A model generated the notes under the pieces. It saw only the letters and a list, made by a program, of their open reading frames with translations, was not told the origin of the DNA and searched no databases. The position numbers and the translations under genes are program-made. Shown here piece after piece: positions 1 through 12,190 of a stretch of 64,000 nucleotides of DNA (positions within the stretch are counted from its first letter, which is position 1; the number at the start of each line of letters is the position of its first letter). Location: the NCBI RefSeq assembly GCF_954871325.1, contig NC_088775.1, positions 84,855,561-84,919,560 on the forward strand, given 5' to 3'. The stretch comes from Gordionus sp. m RMFG-2023 (taxonomy: Eukaryota > Nematomorpha > Gordioida > Chordodea > Parachordodidae).

Positions 1-966
1 GGGAATTTGGAGACAAAAGACCAGAAAATAAGGAAGAAACATGCGCCTTGCCACGTAACATATATTGGAAAAGCATTGCCATAAAATAAATCTAATCTAA
101 TAAAGCAAGCGCGACATTTATCTTTAGACCTGTGTGAAAAGGCTTTAAGCGGCACATAAATAATGGTAGACAGAATATCGGAAATGGAGTTATTTGTAAA
201 AAGTGATGGAAGTGTTGATTCCGCTTTTGTTGTAAATATTATAAATGCATGGTAGAAATTACGAAATATGTCACCTAGAAATCGATTTTGTGTAAATCTT
301 CCCCAAATGGCTACGGGGCTGGATGAATATAAGGAAAAATTGGATATAAAAAAATTATTCTATAGAATGCAATGATTATTATAACATCCTTTTGTTGACT
401 GACACACTCTATTTTATGATATTATAGAGAAATTTATAAGAAATAATTTTAATGTATTTAATTATGATTGGCATACCTGGTTAGTTACAGATCTTTTGTA
501 GATTAAGTGTAACCAATCAATTTTATTTATATTTCTGTTGATAAAAAGCTTGCTTTTGGTTACTATGTTTTCTATCTATTGAGGTAATATTATTATGAAA
601 AAAAAATATATATATTTAAGCCAATTAACCTTTAAAATATCATTTGGAATTAACTATAAAAGTTGGGCCCTTAATTATGAGGGGGGTTTCCCGGATAAAT
701 TTTTACCTTCTTCTACCCTATATTTGAAATTTCAAAAATGTAAAATTTAAAAAAAAATGAGTAAAGATTATTATATATGGTTTATACTATTTTACTAATA
801 TTCATAAAATTTATTATTTACAATAAATTATTTATTTATTTGAATTTATAATAAATAATAATAATTTTATGAAATATATTATACAATATATGAGTCAAAG
901 TATTTCGCTTTCATAACTCGTTATACAAATTTTTCCACTAAATTTTTTTAGATAACTATAGTTAAA
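1..966. other. AT-rich non-coding stretch
   Basis: No open frame or repeat that I can support. Homopolymer A/T runs dominate. Confidence 0.5.
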
Positions 967-969
967 CTA

Positions 970-1085
970 GACTAGACGTGTCAGCCACCGGCTCACGGAA
1001 TTATCGACAATTCTTACTACGTCGAAAAGACGGTAGATCAATTTGCGCCGTGCATCTGCGGTTCGGCATTGAAAATTTATAAAAA
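970..1085 (+). other. GC-richer island, possible short exon
   Basis: This stretch of about 115 bp is close to half G+C inside DNA that is nearly all A/T. On the plus strand it reads through a Cys-containing peptide (from TCQPPAHG through FAPCICGSALK) and stops just after the island. On the minus strand a 66-residue frame also crosses it (967-1167). Either could be a terminal exon. I recognise no family, so the strand and product stay open. Confidence 0.25.
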
Positions 1086-1167
1086 ATAAATATTCGATTA
1101 TGGTGTGATTGCACCATCCATTAAATATTGAATTCAGAGTTGATGACATTCCTTTTAAAAGGAGCAC

Positions 1168-2849
1168 GTTCTCACTCTAAATTAAAAAAAAATGAGCGTA
1201 TGCCCTTCCTTTGGTTTTTATATTTTTAATTAAAAAAAATACACAAAAAAAAAATCATATTTTTTTATATTTTATTTAAAAAAAATTGCATCAAATTTTT
1301 CTTTTAAAAAGTAGTAAAATTTTCCAAATATGAATCTGAAGTGCAGTCACGTGTCACGCTATTTGCCATAAAGATATCTATCAATACAAAACAAGTGCTC
1401 AACAGAAGCACGAAAGAGTAGAGAAGGGGGTATTGAATTTTATAAATTTATTATATCCCGATGATCAATTTGATCGAATCCAAAAAAAATTTCCTAAATG
1501 ATTGGAAGGTATATTTTCGGTGCAATTGTAGGTATAATTTTGGATTTGGAATTTGTTATCTGATTAAATTTTTTTAAAAATTCTTTATTTCGATACTTGC
1601 GCATGCTCCTCGGTTTCCCCTTCTGGTATAAGTTTGCGAGGAGAAAGATTGAACATTTCCAATATCCCTAAGAAAAAGTGGAATATTCGTGCAGTTCAAC
1701 CAACTTCAAAGAAGTGACTTTGAAATACAAATTTTTATTCTGAAAAAAAGAGCTCAATTTAAATCAATCGTACTTTCATTATCAATTATGGAAGGAATTA
1801 GATATTGGTACACAAAAATATTTTGAATCTTTAGAAACTTAAAAAGAAAATAAATTCTGAAATATGGCATCGGTAACGGAATCTGTTTTTTAGAATATAG
1901 AAAAATATCGTATCGAATCGGTAAAAAATTTGCCGATCAGCACATCAGAAATATGTTATCATTCGATCAGTAAGAGATTGTTAACCGTCATACAAGCGAA
2001 CCAATCTAACTTACATTTCTTTAATTATGTTTATTATATATATATATATATTGATAATTCTATAATTGTATTTTAATAAAGATTTCAAAGTATGCATGTG
2101 TTTTGCATTTTTAATTTCTTAGAGATAAATTTTGGAAAAGGAGAGCGTTCTACTATATTCAAATACAATAAGAACGTCACTATCTATGATTTGAAATAAA
2201 AATCTAATTGGGAGTCTGAGTTATTACTTTGTCAAAAATGCTTCCCATTATTACTTAACAGGACCCTTAACACTAGGGGCTGGGATAGGATGCAATGTTT
2301 AAATTTCAGAGGGAACTTTTTTAAACAACATAAATAGTCAGTATTTTTATTATTAAATTTATATTTTCGTCATCATTGACTTAGATGGAAGGTTCAGTAT
2401 TTTTTTATATCTCAATTGTTTTTTAAAAATGAACGACTCAATAAAATTCTAACAAATTTTGAGGATATTAAGGTAAAGATAGTAGCTCATCTCAAGGAAT
2501 GTTTAACTGAAGGAGTGAATGAATATTTACTAAATTATTATCTGAATTAAGGAGTAGGAATAAAAGTTAGAGAGATTGGATAGGGTTAATTCAAAAGTTT
2601 AAGATATAGGGTTAAGTAATATTAAAAATTATGTTTAAAATTTTTAAAATTATTTATATTAATGAACTGTCAAATCTTACAGGTCATGCAAATTAATAGA
2701 AATTTAAATAAATCAGCGGTTGTAATTGCAATTTCCTTGAGTCGAGCCATAATAATATTCCACATAATTTTTAATATAATAATAATATAAAATTTTTTAA
2801 AATACAAATGACGTAGGTATAATAAATACTTCAAAAGATAAAATCATTA
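1168..2849. other. AT-rich stretch downstream of the M13 gene
   Basis: If the M13 gene is complete, its catalytic exons should lie here on the minus strand. I looked for the HExxH and ExxxD zinc motifs and the NYGxIGxVIGHE context and did not find them. A (TA)n run lies near 2035-2052. A weak exon-like piece with a GTAAGA donor sits near 2673-2728 (minus), but its translation does not resemble M13. Confidence 0.4.
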
Positions 2850-2858
2850 TTAATTTAC

Positions 2859-4658
2859 TATAGGTTTTAGTCTATTGATTCTATGCACTCCTCTTCTTAA
2901 AGCATAATGATGCACCAATATGTCGCCCATATAATCCTTAACCTCTTCCAAACAAATTTCTTTTGTATTCATCTCTGATATTCTCTTATTCGGGTTATTG
3001 TAAGTCAATTCATATTCTCTTTTGGCGATTCTAATATCTTCCGGTAAATACCATGTTAACTCATTGCACACATATATCATTATATATTGACGTATAACTC
3101 TGTTAATAAATTTGACACCATTATAATGTAAGACGTTTTTTGTTATAATAATAATGCAATATATTATTTTACTCGATTTCCGAATTGGTTAAGATATCGG
3201 ACAATTCGGCCATATAATATGTAGGATAACTTATTTCAATTTTAGAAATTGAGTCTGTTGGTAAAAATGAGAACCTCTTGGATATATAATCCTGCCAATT
3301 AAACTGAAACAAATTAAAAGTATAAAAAATACTTTATAATACAATATCTATAACTTACAAGATCATCTTTGAGCAGAAGAGTTTGAATGCTTAATGGTGT
3401 CTCTCTATAGTTTATTTTAGCCTATTTTAAATTTATTTTTTTTAAATAAAATTTCCTAATTATTTGCTTTTAATTTTAAATATAAATATATGGGAGATTT
3501 CGAAGTGATTGAAATTTTCAGATATAACTGCATTATAATAAATTTAAAAACATATATTATACAAAAATAGAAACACCTTTATTTTAATGATTTTGTCTAT
3601 AATATTATAATTAAATAATTCATGATTTAAAAAAAAAATTAATATACCTTAATCAGAGATTTTTCAAGTGCTAGAATCTTGTCTAAATACAATATATCAC
3701 CGCCTATAAATTCAACTATCTTGGTTATGTATGCCTTGTAAGCAACATAAATTGGATTCTTAGAATTAATTATAATTAAGTTTGAAGTTTTAAATATCAG
3801 TTTTGATGATGAAATGCGAAAAATAGTCCTGTCTTTTATCAATTCAACTTTAGCTTTAAAAAATACTGGAATGTTCAGTTCCCTGTGTATTCTCTCAACT
3901 AAATCGTGTATAGCGGGGTCGCCTATTGCGGGTATTGTTAAATTTTTCCAAATACTAGCGTTAATATACGTATTTAATAAATTTAAAATGTCTCTTGATC
4001 CAGGATCAGGTGAGCTTTCTCGAGTCAAGCATGCTCTATAGTATATTTGAACTTGAGATAATGGAATATTTATGCTTCCATTGTAGGTATTATTTTCTAA
4101 AAAAAAAGAAGAAACATTTTTTAAAATTAATCATATTCTTAAGCAGTTTCTAAAGAAGTGACAAAATAAATTATATAGATCATTAATATTAACCTAATAT
4201 TTTCAAGAGAACTCTGTCAATTCTCCTTTCCGTTGTAACGAATTGGTTCCATATATTTGTTTTGTGCTTAGCTAATTTGGTGTAAGATTGATTTGCATAA
4301 TTTCCACAGCTGAAATCGTAAAATCTATTGCAAGGATCCACAGTCCTGTCCATCATATTGATCGCGTTCAGGTATTGTCTCCGTATTCCTATAACATTCT
4401 TTTTATCGCCTTATTTCAAATTTTTAAATAAAACTATATATAAATATGAATACTTTTTGAGTATATTTCACGTTTTATCAAATGTTTCGAATTATAAAGA
4501 ATATCATCGTTAATAAAAAAATCTTTTTCATCATCGATATAATCTGGGGTTAAATCACCTGAAAAAGCTTTTAGTTTTAACACAAGACTCATCCATATTA
4601 TGATGAAGAAATTTAAGGAGATTATAGACATTAAATTTGTTTTTATTAAACTGAACAT
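2859..4658 (-). CDS. M13 (neprilysin-like) peptidase, N-terminal part, six exons
   Basis: Exons on the minus strand: 4658-4472, 4388-4194, 4096-3648, 3421-3359, 3303-3173 and 3099-2859. Every junction has GT and AG and every phase fits (1, 1, 0, 0, 2, then 0), giving about 422 residues. Exon 1 starts MFSLIK and carries a hydrophobic signal peptide or anchor. Exon 2 carries the M13 hallmark DPCNRFYDFSCGNY. Exon 3 has the family pattern of a Cys in IYYRACLTRE and GDPAIHDLVERIHRELN. Exon 5 has FNWQDYI and YMAELSDIL. Exon 6 has YLPEDIRIAKREYEL and CLEEVKDYMGDIL. These all belong to the N-terminal domain; M13 enzymes are secreted or type II membrane zinc peptidases cutting small peptides. No HExxH exon was found, so the gene may continue beyond the window or be a catalytically incomplete relative. 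The family call is firm and activity is unknown. Confidence 0.83.
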
Positions 4659-4836
4659 AGATTATAAACTTGTAATACAGGATATCAATTTTTTTTTTAA
4701 AAATTTGTTTTTTTGACCCCTCTACATATATTAGTTCATAATAAGTTTTTTTTATATTAAACTGAACATATTTCTTGTAATACAGGATATCAATTTTTTT
4801 AAAAAAAATTTTTTTTTTTGCCCCCCTACATATTTT
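4641..4836. repeat. Two-copy direct duplication over the M13 start codon
   Basis: A unit of roughly 85-90 bp occurs at about 4641-4730 and again at about 4754-4836. Both copies share the complement of ATGTTCAGTTTAATA and a GATATC-centred block followed by homopolymers. The lower copy supplies the M13 start codon. In the upper copy the same ATG opens a frame that stops after five codons. Confidence 0.65.
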
Positions 4837-6019
4837 TGTATATTTTTTTTTTACAAAAAATAAATTAAAAATATTATCACAATTCGTAACTAAGTTATGA
4901 TACACTAATTAAATTATGCTGATAATAGAATTTTATTATTTTGTTGATTTCAACCCTTGACCTTTATTAATTTATGTGTAATATAATGTATATAGAATTC
5001 TAAAATATACTATATACTGGTAAAAATATCCTGAAATATTATTCTTTATCATATCTTTATTGTCGTTATATATTGAATATGAATAATTGGTGCAAGACGA
5101 GACCAATATTTTTCTGCCCAAAAAGTCTACAGTGATCATAGGATAGAATTATAACCCATAAAAAAAAATTTGTTATAACAAAAAAAAAATTAATGCGAAC
5201 ATAATTTCAAACTGAAACATTTCGGTCTATAGAAAGTATATATTTTTTTAAAAAAATTATTTGGCTATCAATCTAATATGATAATTATTATCATCTTAAT
5301 CCATTAATTAAAAATTTTATAAGCGTTAGTTATTCAAAAATTTTTTTATTATTATTTTTCATAATTAAACACATTATTTCAAATAATAATTTTTCTTTTA
5401 ACCTTATAATAACCCAAATAAAAACTTTCTAGCTCCCAAATTCCCATTTATATTTAAAATAATAGCATTAAATTTTTTTTTCGTCGATCAAGATTGATTA
5501 AAAATCCTTGATATCTCAAAAAACATTTATCGAAAGTAAACTAAATTTTAAATATACCATGTTGATTAGTCAAAATTATAATTTTAATTAGAACGTCTTA
5601 CTTAGAGGATTTTAAGTAATAACGTTTTTTTGTAAAACTCTAGGGCCAGTATGAACCTCATAATTCCTCTCAAGAGTTAATATAGAAGCGACTTGCAAAA
5701 ATTTTTAGGGCTGTGATAAATTTTTTTTAAGTAAGGAAAAATACTTAAATTTATCTGCATTTCTAATAAGAAATTTTTCACAAAACTTCCCTCTGGGCCT
5801 GTAAAAAATAATATTTTGTGCAACTTGTCAAGCTCGGTCCGAAAATATCAGTTGGTCCATGGGATCTCTTGTTAGAGTGTTGCCTACCTCTAGATTAATA
5901 ATTTTAAAAGTAATAGGTCAGTAACTCCATAGGCGCCCCAAAGGTTTTTGTAAAGGAAGGGGGGGGGGTACGAGCACCTGGGAATTTAATTGGGTTATAA
6001 TAATTATTATGGTTTGTGG
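4837..6019. other. AT-rich stretch upstream of the M13 gene
   Basis: No supported gene. A G-run (about 5960-5970) beside a GGCGCCCC block near 5933-5945 may be one worn transposon end. No promoter element could be assigned. Confidence 0.4.
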
Positions 6020-6150
6020 TAGTGTTGTTAAACGGCTCGTTTTGAGCCGATTTTTAATAACGGCTTTAGCCAGAAAAATGTTGCCTAAGCCTCGTGATCT
6101 AATAGATGTCCAAACCTTTGTTCTACAAACAAAATCTTCAGGCTTTCGTA
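6020..6150 (+). mobile_element. hAT-like MITE (TAGTGTTGTTAAACGGC family), one end
   Basis: Begins TAGTGTTGTTAAACGGCTCG, followed by the GAGCCGATTTTT, TTTAGCCAGAAAAAT and CCAAACCTTTG segments shared with the other family members in this window. The opposite end was not found, so this is a one-ended or degraded copy. Confidence 0.55.
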
Positions 6151-6222
6151 ATATTATTCTAGATGAAATATTGTATTATTCTTGATGAAATATTGTATTA
6201 TTCTAGATGAAATATTGTATAT
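6148..6222. repeat. Three tandem copies of a 24-bp unit
   Basis: The unit reads about TATTATTCTAGATGAAATAT plus four bases, three times, with one or two substitutions. It follows the MITE fragment and resembles that family's AAATATTG terminal segment, so it may be a replication-slippage product of the MITE end. Confidence 0.7.
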
Positions 6223-6724
6223 TCCACTCAAAGAATGCTCCGTCGCTTATCCAAAATCGAGCCTTCCAATTTAACCAAGGATCTAGTTACAAGTTTCTGG
6301 AAACCTTATGTCGTATTTGTAAATACGTGAACGTTTTTTATATTTTTTTTTTTACGCGAAATGCCAATCAACCGATTAAAATAAGGTTGATTGGATAAAG
6401 AAATTAGATATAATAATATATGTTAATATTATTTTGTTTTGATAATTAATTTTTTTTATAAAAGAATTACATTTTTTTTTTATGAAATTAATTTCTTTTT
6501 ATATTAAAAATGACGAATTTATTTTATTTTGATTTAATTTAATTATTAATAAAGAGATCATTGGTGAGTTATATTTTTGTCTGCTTTGTGATTTTTGTAG
6601 TTTCGAGAGTTTGTTTGAGTTGTTTCTGTTTTTTCTCTTAGTTTGTGTTTAGGATTTTTTTTTAGTGTGTAAGTTTAGATTTCGAATAAAGTCTTAAGTT
6701 TTTTTACCTTATCCTCCAACAACC

Positions 6725-7200
6725 TTGATTTGTTGCTTTCCGCTGACGCTAATGCGACTCAATTGCCAAATTGTTCTACCGTTCCAATGTAAAGATTGTA
6801 AAACCAACGTTATTGCAAGTGTAGATTACCTACATTGCCGCTTTTGTCTAGGTCGTTTCCCACACACCAAATGTAATGATATCATATTATGTGCCCTTAA
6901 ATCTACAGGCATTGCATCTAACCTGCTTATATTTTTAGAACCGATGAAAAATTTTCCGATGGAATGTCCAATTCCTTGGTCAAGGTCAGCTCCTGGTTTG
7001 GGACTGCTCCTGCATTGATCCAAATGCACAAACTAACCACAACGTCGATGCTCTTGCCCTCGCAGAAACCCGAAAAATCATTAAATGCACTTCCAAAATC
7101 CTTCTTTCTCATTCATACCCATTGCCCGCCCCATTCTCAATACTTCCCGTAGCAAAGCTCAATGTTTTTTTAAGAATTGAGCAGACGGATTCGTGAAAAA
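6725..7200 (+). mobile_element. Fossil of a reverse-transcriptase-linked zinc-knuckle/nuclease module
   Basis: The plus strand encodes a Cys-rich segment (FQCKDCKTN...YLHC, then GRFPHTKCNDIILCAL) followed by segments with LLVWDCSCIDPNAQTN. The order Cx2C...HC, RH-like, then EP, PDG and WDxTCxD matches the C-terminal module found after reverse transcriptase in a widespread group of metazoan retroelements, which resembles a CCHC knuckle plus PD-(D/E)XK-type nuclease. The copy is broken in several places and no upstream RT was recognised. Two relatives lie at 37.66-38.92 kb and 57.79-58.1 kb. The family is inferred from motif order recalled from related proteins. Confidence 0.55.
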
Positions 7201-8288
7201 ACAGACCCAACCTATGGAATCCATTTTATTATGACAAAGACTTGCTACAGCCATTATTCGCTCTGACTTTCTAAGTTTTATCACTTCCACCGAATAATCT
7301 TCCACGTCTTATATTGCGTTATTTCTTCCCTTCTTCTTCCTAGTTTTTATTTATTATTTTATTTTTTAAACATCCTCTTTTTAAATCAATTATCCTTTTT
7401 CCTAAATTCTATTTTCATATTTTTTACCTTTATTAATTTTATATTAGGAAAAAATAATTATATATTACCTTTTGATAACATATTATATCAGCTACTATTC
7501 AAATAAAGAAATCAATGACCAGCTAAAAAAATAATAAATTTGTTTATTTTAAAACTTATGATATAACATTATTACTTTATTTTTCAAATTTAATATTTAG
7601 TAAAAAAAAAAATAATTTTAAAACCGGAAATCAGCTTTCTTTTACTTTTAAAACCGTAATCGAATTGTCACGTGAAGTTTTATAAATAACTATTCAGGAT
7701 ATGAAAAATAAGGATTATTTAAATGTTTTTTAAAAATAATATATAATCCGAATCCATCTTCTTTTAACTTTTATCTATATCTAAAAAATTCAAAATGGTT
7801 TCTTACAAACATATAAGACTGTCGGCCAAAGATGCGGGCTAAAATATTTTTCACAGGAATTTTTAAATAATATATTGCTGAGTAAAAAGCAGAGTTCTAT
7901 GAATTTAATAATTGTTTTCCACGACTCGCAGGAAGGCAAACCCCATCGTTCGAATATTAAAATAAATTTATCCCCCATCTTGGATACTTTTATAACTCAA
8001 ATGAATGAAGGGTTCTAGATTAATCAGGCAGCATTTACAAATCTGTGAAATATTGTAACACAGAATCCTTCCGAATCTATTTCAAATCTTGATAGAGAAA
8101 AAAATAAAAAGTTAGGCGTTTTTATTGTGAGGATATAGCTGAATGAAAACTATGATATAAAAGAATATATTATAATTGTTTAAAATAGATTTATCTTCCT
8201 AATACATTAAATTGGTAGCTTCATTTATTAGTTTTTTTTCCAAGGAAAGAACATTTTCTTCTTTAACAAGAATAAACCGGACAAATAA
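7201..8288. other. AT-rich non-coding stretch
   Basis: No gene supported. A 62-residue minus-strand frame at 7790-7978 has no recognisable features. Confidence 0.4.
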
Positions 8289-8424
8289 TTAGCTAAACGG
8301 CAAGATTAGAATCGACTTTTAAAAACGGCTAACTCAAAACTTTAGCCAGAAAAATATTGCATAAGCGTCGAGGTTTTGATAATAGATGCCCAAACCTAAA
8401 ATATTTTTGCCGTTTAACAACATA
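8289..8424. mobile_element. hAT-like MITE (TAGTGTTGTTAAACGGC family), worn
   Basis: It starts with a worn GCTAAACGGC end and closes with GCCGTTTAACAACA in inverted orientation, with the family's AACTTTAGCCAGAAAAATAT segment inside. Length is about 135 bp. No clean 8-bp target duplication remains. Confidence 0.6.
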
Positions 8425-9626
8425 TTGAGAGCTTCTGACCCTTCTTTGTATACATCGAGAGTTGACATTAAGCGCTCCCGGAGATGATAGGTAACTAACA
8501 ATAAATATTATAAAATAGTCAAAATTATAGGTAAATAGTTATCAAACTAATTATACAATATAGGTCACATTATATATCATCACAAGGTAAGAACCTATCG
8601 TCATTTTAAAAAAATGGAGCACCTCTCCTAAAGAATTGGGCAAGAATGAAAAATAATATTGAGAGGATTTTTTTATTTAAGAAAAGAAATTATTAAGATC
8701 GATCTCTTGATATATTCAAGTTCTAAAAAAAAATTATCATCAAGATAGAGACTGGAAAATAAAAAAATAGAATAAATTTAACATGTTCATTCGTTATCAA
8801 TATTTTGATCTAAGCCATTAGATTATTTTTTTTAGGTATATTATTTTCAAGAAATTTCTTAAGGTTAAAAAAAAAGTTGTAAAAGATATCTTTAGATTGA
8901 CCAGGAAAAATTTTCAGCATAATTTGACTATAACTCTTAATTCAGATTATCATTAGATTATATATATATGATTCATACCATATCAAATTATTATTTCTTC
9001 TCCTTTTTTAAAAATTAATATCTTTATAATAGGTGTATATACTATGAGGAAACAAGTTATGAGTTTTGTTTAAATAATCAATTGATAACGTCAGGAATAG
9101 AACTATTTGTTCCAATTTCATAATGCGGGGTAGAAAAAATATTAAACAAAGTTTGCGATACCGATGCAATAGGTGTCGTAGATGACAATATTTGGATATC
9201 TTCTTGAATATAGATATATCCGAAAATATCTATTATTAAATCGTATTTTTACACATTTTATTAATGATAGCATAAATATTAATACTACATTTCGATTTAA
9301 TAAATAAGACTTAATTTAATTGATAACCTTCCAAAATTTACCGTACTCCTTAGCCAACCTCTTAGATGTCTACCTCCTTCAAATATTTGTAGGCAAGATG
9401 TTCCTACCCCCCCCCCCCCCCTTCGCTGCATTAAAAAAATATCACAGAACAAAATCATTTAGGCCATTATAAAATTTGAAATGCTTCGAAGGAATTAGAT
9501 TATGATAGAAATACAAAAAATGGTAATTTAAAGTCAATATATTTTGCCATATATTTCATTTCAAAAAATATTTAAAAAATTAACCAATAAAAAAAAAGAC
9601 CAATATCAACATCAAAAAAATAAACG
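8425..9626. other. AT-rich non-coding stretch
   Basis: No gene supported. A run of about 14 C lies at roughly 9408-9421, beside a CTCCTTAGCCAACCTCTTAG block of unknown nature. Confidence 0.4.
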
Positions 9627-10910
9627 TAAAAAAAAATATAAATTAGTTTTATTAATATATTAATTTTAAAAGGGATTGGAAGCCAAAATAAATAATCACA
9701 GTAGCTTTATAAAAAAAGCATAAATGTTTGATCAGGAATTATAAATGTTTTGTAAATATAAATTGTATGTATATAATTCTTTAAATTGATAATTTAAAAT
9801 GTAATATAAATATAATATGATCCAAATTCTTGTGTTAATAAAAATGATGAAATATACAAATTTTTTTTTAAACATTAGTTATTTAATATTGGCAATCATT
9901 AGGTAAATTATTCCAATTTTTCGATGAAATTTTATCGCTGTCGTTCGCTTTCGTAAAACACGAAATCCTTCAATTTTTAATAATAAAATATGTATATATT
10001 TGGTTAGGTGTTAGTCATAGCTAGGGATAAAAAATTGTTTTATAACATAAAAAAAAATTATTATTAGTGTTTATTAATATATTTTAAATATAAAAAGGAT
10101 TGAAGCCAAAATAAATAATCACGGTAACTTTTAAAACGAATTGTAAATGTTTAATCAGGAATTATAAATGTTTCGTAAATATAAATTGTATGTTTATAAT
10201 TCTTTAAATGTATATTAACATAATACGCAAATTTTGGTGATAATAAAAAAGATGCAATATACATTTTTTTTTAAACATTGGTTATATTTAGGGATGTGAA
10301 ACCCTTCGACAAAAAAAAGGGTCCAGATCCGGGTTCCGGGTACAGGAATAAAATTTAAAAAGGACCCAAGTACAGAGTTTGGGTTCTCATTTATATTATA
10401 CTTCAATATATAAATATTCATAATTTACAAATGTAATTTATATTTTAAATGTTTTATTCAATCGTACAATCATAATATCTTCTAAAATATCATCCTTGAG
10501 ATTCACGTAAATTAGAGAATACATATTTCAAAGATGAATATTCTTGTTCTACCCTTACCTAAAATAGATAGTTATCTTTATAAAATTATTGTATTTGTAT
10601 CGCCGGTACAGCCATGAAGATTTTAGATAAGATATATAATTCTGGATATATTCAATAAAACTTGATATCGAGGGTCTAAATATATAGAAGAGTAATATTG
10701 TTGCTCTCAATTTTTAAGTTTTCTAATATTTCGTATACAGCCAAAATACGAGGGTTCAGGGTCCGGGTTCACATCCCTGGTTATATTACAAATTTCCGAT
10801 GAAATTTGTTTGTCGTTCGCTTTCGTAAAACACGAAATCCTTTAATTTTTAATGATAATATATACATTTGGTTAGGGGTTAGTCATTAGGGATTAAAAAA
10901 ATCGTTTTAT
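9627..10910. repeat. Tandem duplication of a roughly 410-bp unit
   Basis: Unit 1 is about 9627-10045 and unit 2 about 10047-10910. Shared landmarks in the same order are TTATTAATATAT, GGATTG(G)AAGCCAAAATAA, CAGGAATTATAAATGTTT, TCGTTCGCTTTCGTAAAACA and GGTTAGG(T/G)GTTAGTCAT. Unit 2 is longer because a 491-bp element is inserted at 10289-10779; unit 1 shows the uninterrupted order. Confidence 0.8.
10289..10779. mobile_element. Non-autonomous hAT-like element with perfect 8-bp target duplication
   Basis: Ends are TAGGGATGTGAAACCC on the left and, read inward from the right, CAGGGATGTGAACCCGGACC. The 8-bp sequence GTTATATT flanks both sides exactly (10281-10288 and 10780-10787). Eight-bp duplications and this terminal sequence fit hAT. 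There is no transposase inside; a 68-residue frame at 10215-10421 crosses the left boundary and is spurious. Confidence 0.85.
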
Positions 10911-11894
10911 TATAGAATTTTCTGTTTTTTATATGCTAATATTTTCGTATTGGGGGGGGGGCATAACCAGGCGGGGTTTTCCTCTATAAATTTCATTGGA
11001 GGCTTTTAAGTCAACTGATTGTAGGCCTTTGGTTATATTATATTTTTATAAAAATATTTTGAGGTTTCACTTATTTTTCTATAAAAAAGTTTTTTCCCCA
11101 AAAATTTTGAATTAAAGTCGTTATTAAAAGGTTAAATTTAATTAATTTTTCTTTACATCCAATAACCCAATATACTTAAATACAATCTATTAATATTTTG
11201 TTAGAAATTTTTCATTATCACAATCATTCACTTCCCCATTTCGTTAAATAGTTTTTTTAAATTTAATTTTTGAGAATGTTTAAAATAAATTGTAAGGATG
11301 TTTTTTTTGTTTTGTATGACATCTCCAGTTATAGCATTTTCGTTAATTAATTTTTTAAAAAAACATGAATCATGAAACGTGAGAATATACTTAAGGCCCT
11401 TATACCGACTAAGGGGGAGGGGGATACAAATAATAGCCTTAAAATTTAGTAGGGGAGAGAGGTAAAGGTGTTAACCTCAGTGTCAGCCTAAATATTCAGT
11501 ATCTATTTTGTAATTGTATCATTTTATATTTTGGTCCCTAGAGAGGGGTGTCAGAGTCAACGGCTCAGGGAAATGAGGGGAGGGGGTTGGGGGAGGGGAG
11601 GGGGGGTTTAAAATTCAATCGACTGTAAAAGGTTAAGTCTTATAAGAATATTACTAAAATATTTTATTATTTATTTTACTTTCTTTAATTAAGATTTCTG
11701 AAGGGAAGAGCCGACTTAAAAGCCAGGATTTCGACCACACCCGGGAAACTTAACCCCTGGTGATGGCAGAATCAAAAAACATTTGGGTAGAAGTTTAAAT
11801 ATAGTTAAAAAAAATGAAGGTTCAAATCAATAAGATTATTCGAGCGGAAAGGACGATATACAAGATTAACTTCTAGTCAATGGCATATATAATA
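10911..11894. other. Non-coding stretch with G-rich patches
   Basis: Several G-rich patches (near 10955, 11410, 11575-11600) occur in AT-rich DNA. Near 11730-11770 a CTTAACCCCTGG-type block recurs in the duplicated METTL24 introns (about 39685 and 53365), so a dispersed repeat fragment is likely. Confidence 0.45.
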
Positions 11895-12188
11895 CCTAGA
11901 CTGACGATTCATTCATTAAAATGCATTTTTAAGCGTCGCTAAAAGCAAATCAGCTGGGCCATTTTGGTAACACATTTAATTATTCTCATGTTGAAAACTA
12001 CTATTAAATTGATAACTTGCTTCCTTATTTTCTCGATGATCAAGTAATTCTTTAATAAAGTCTGCATCAGATATAGGAATAAATTAGGCTCTCGTTTAAA
12101 ATTTTAATAATGATTAGTGTAACCAAGATGGCGTCTCCAGCTGATTTGCATTGATGTACACTTTTAATGAATGAATCGTCAGTCTAGG
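11895..12188. mobile_element. TA-flanked MITE abutting the scramblase stop codon
   Basis: The terminal inverted repeats begin CCTAGACTGACGATTCATTC and continue for about 30 bp at both ends. TA dinucleotides flank the element at 11893-11894 and 12189-12190, as expected of Tc1/mariner-type MITEs. It shares ends and the inner AATCAGCTG segment with the element at 15093-15286. The right edge lies 2 bp past the stop codon of the scramblase gene. Confidence 0.8.
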
Positions 12189-12190
12189 TA

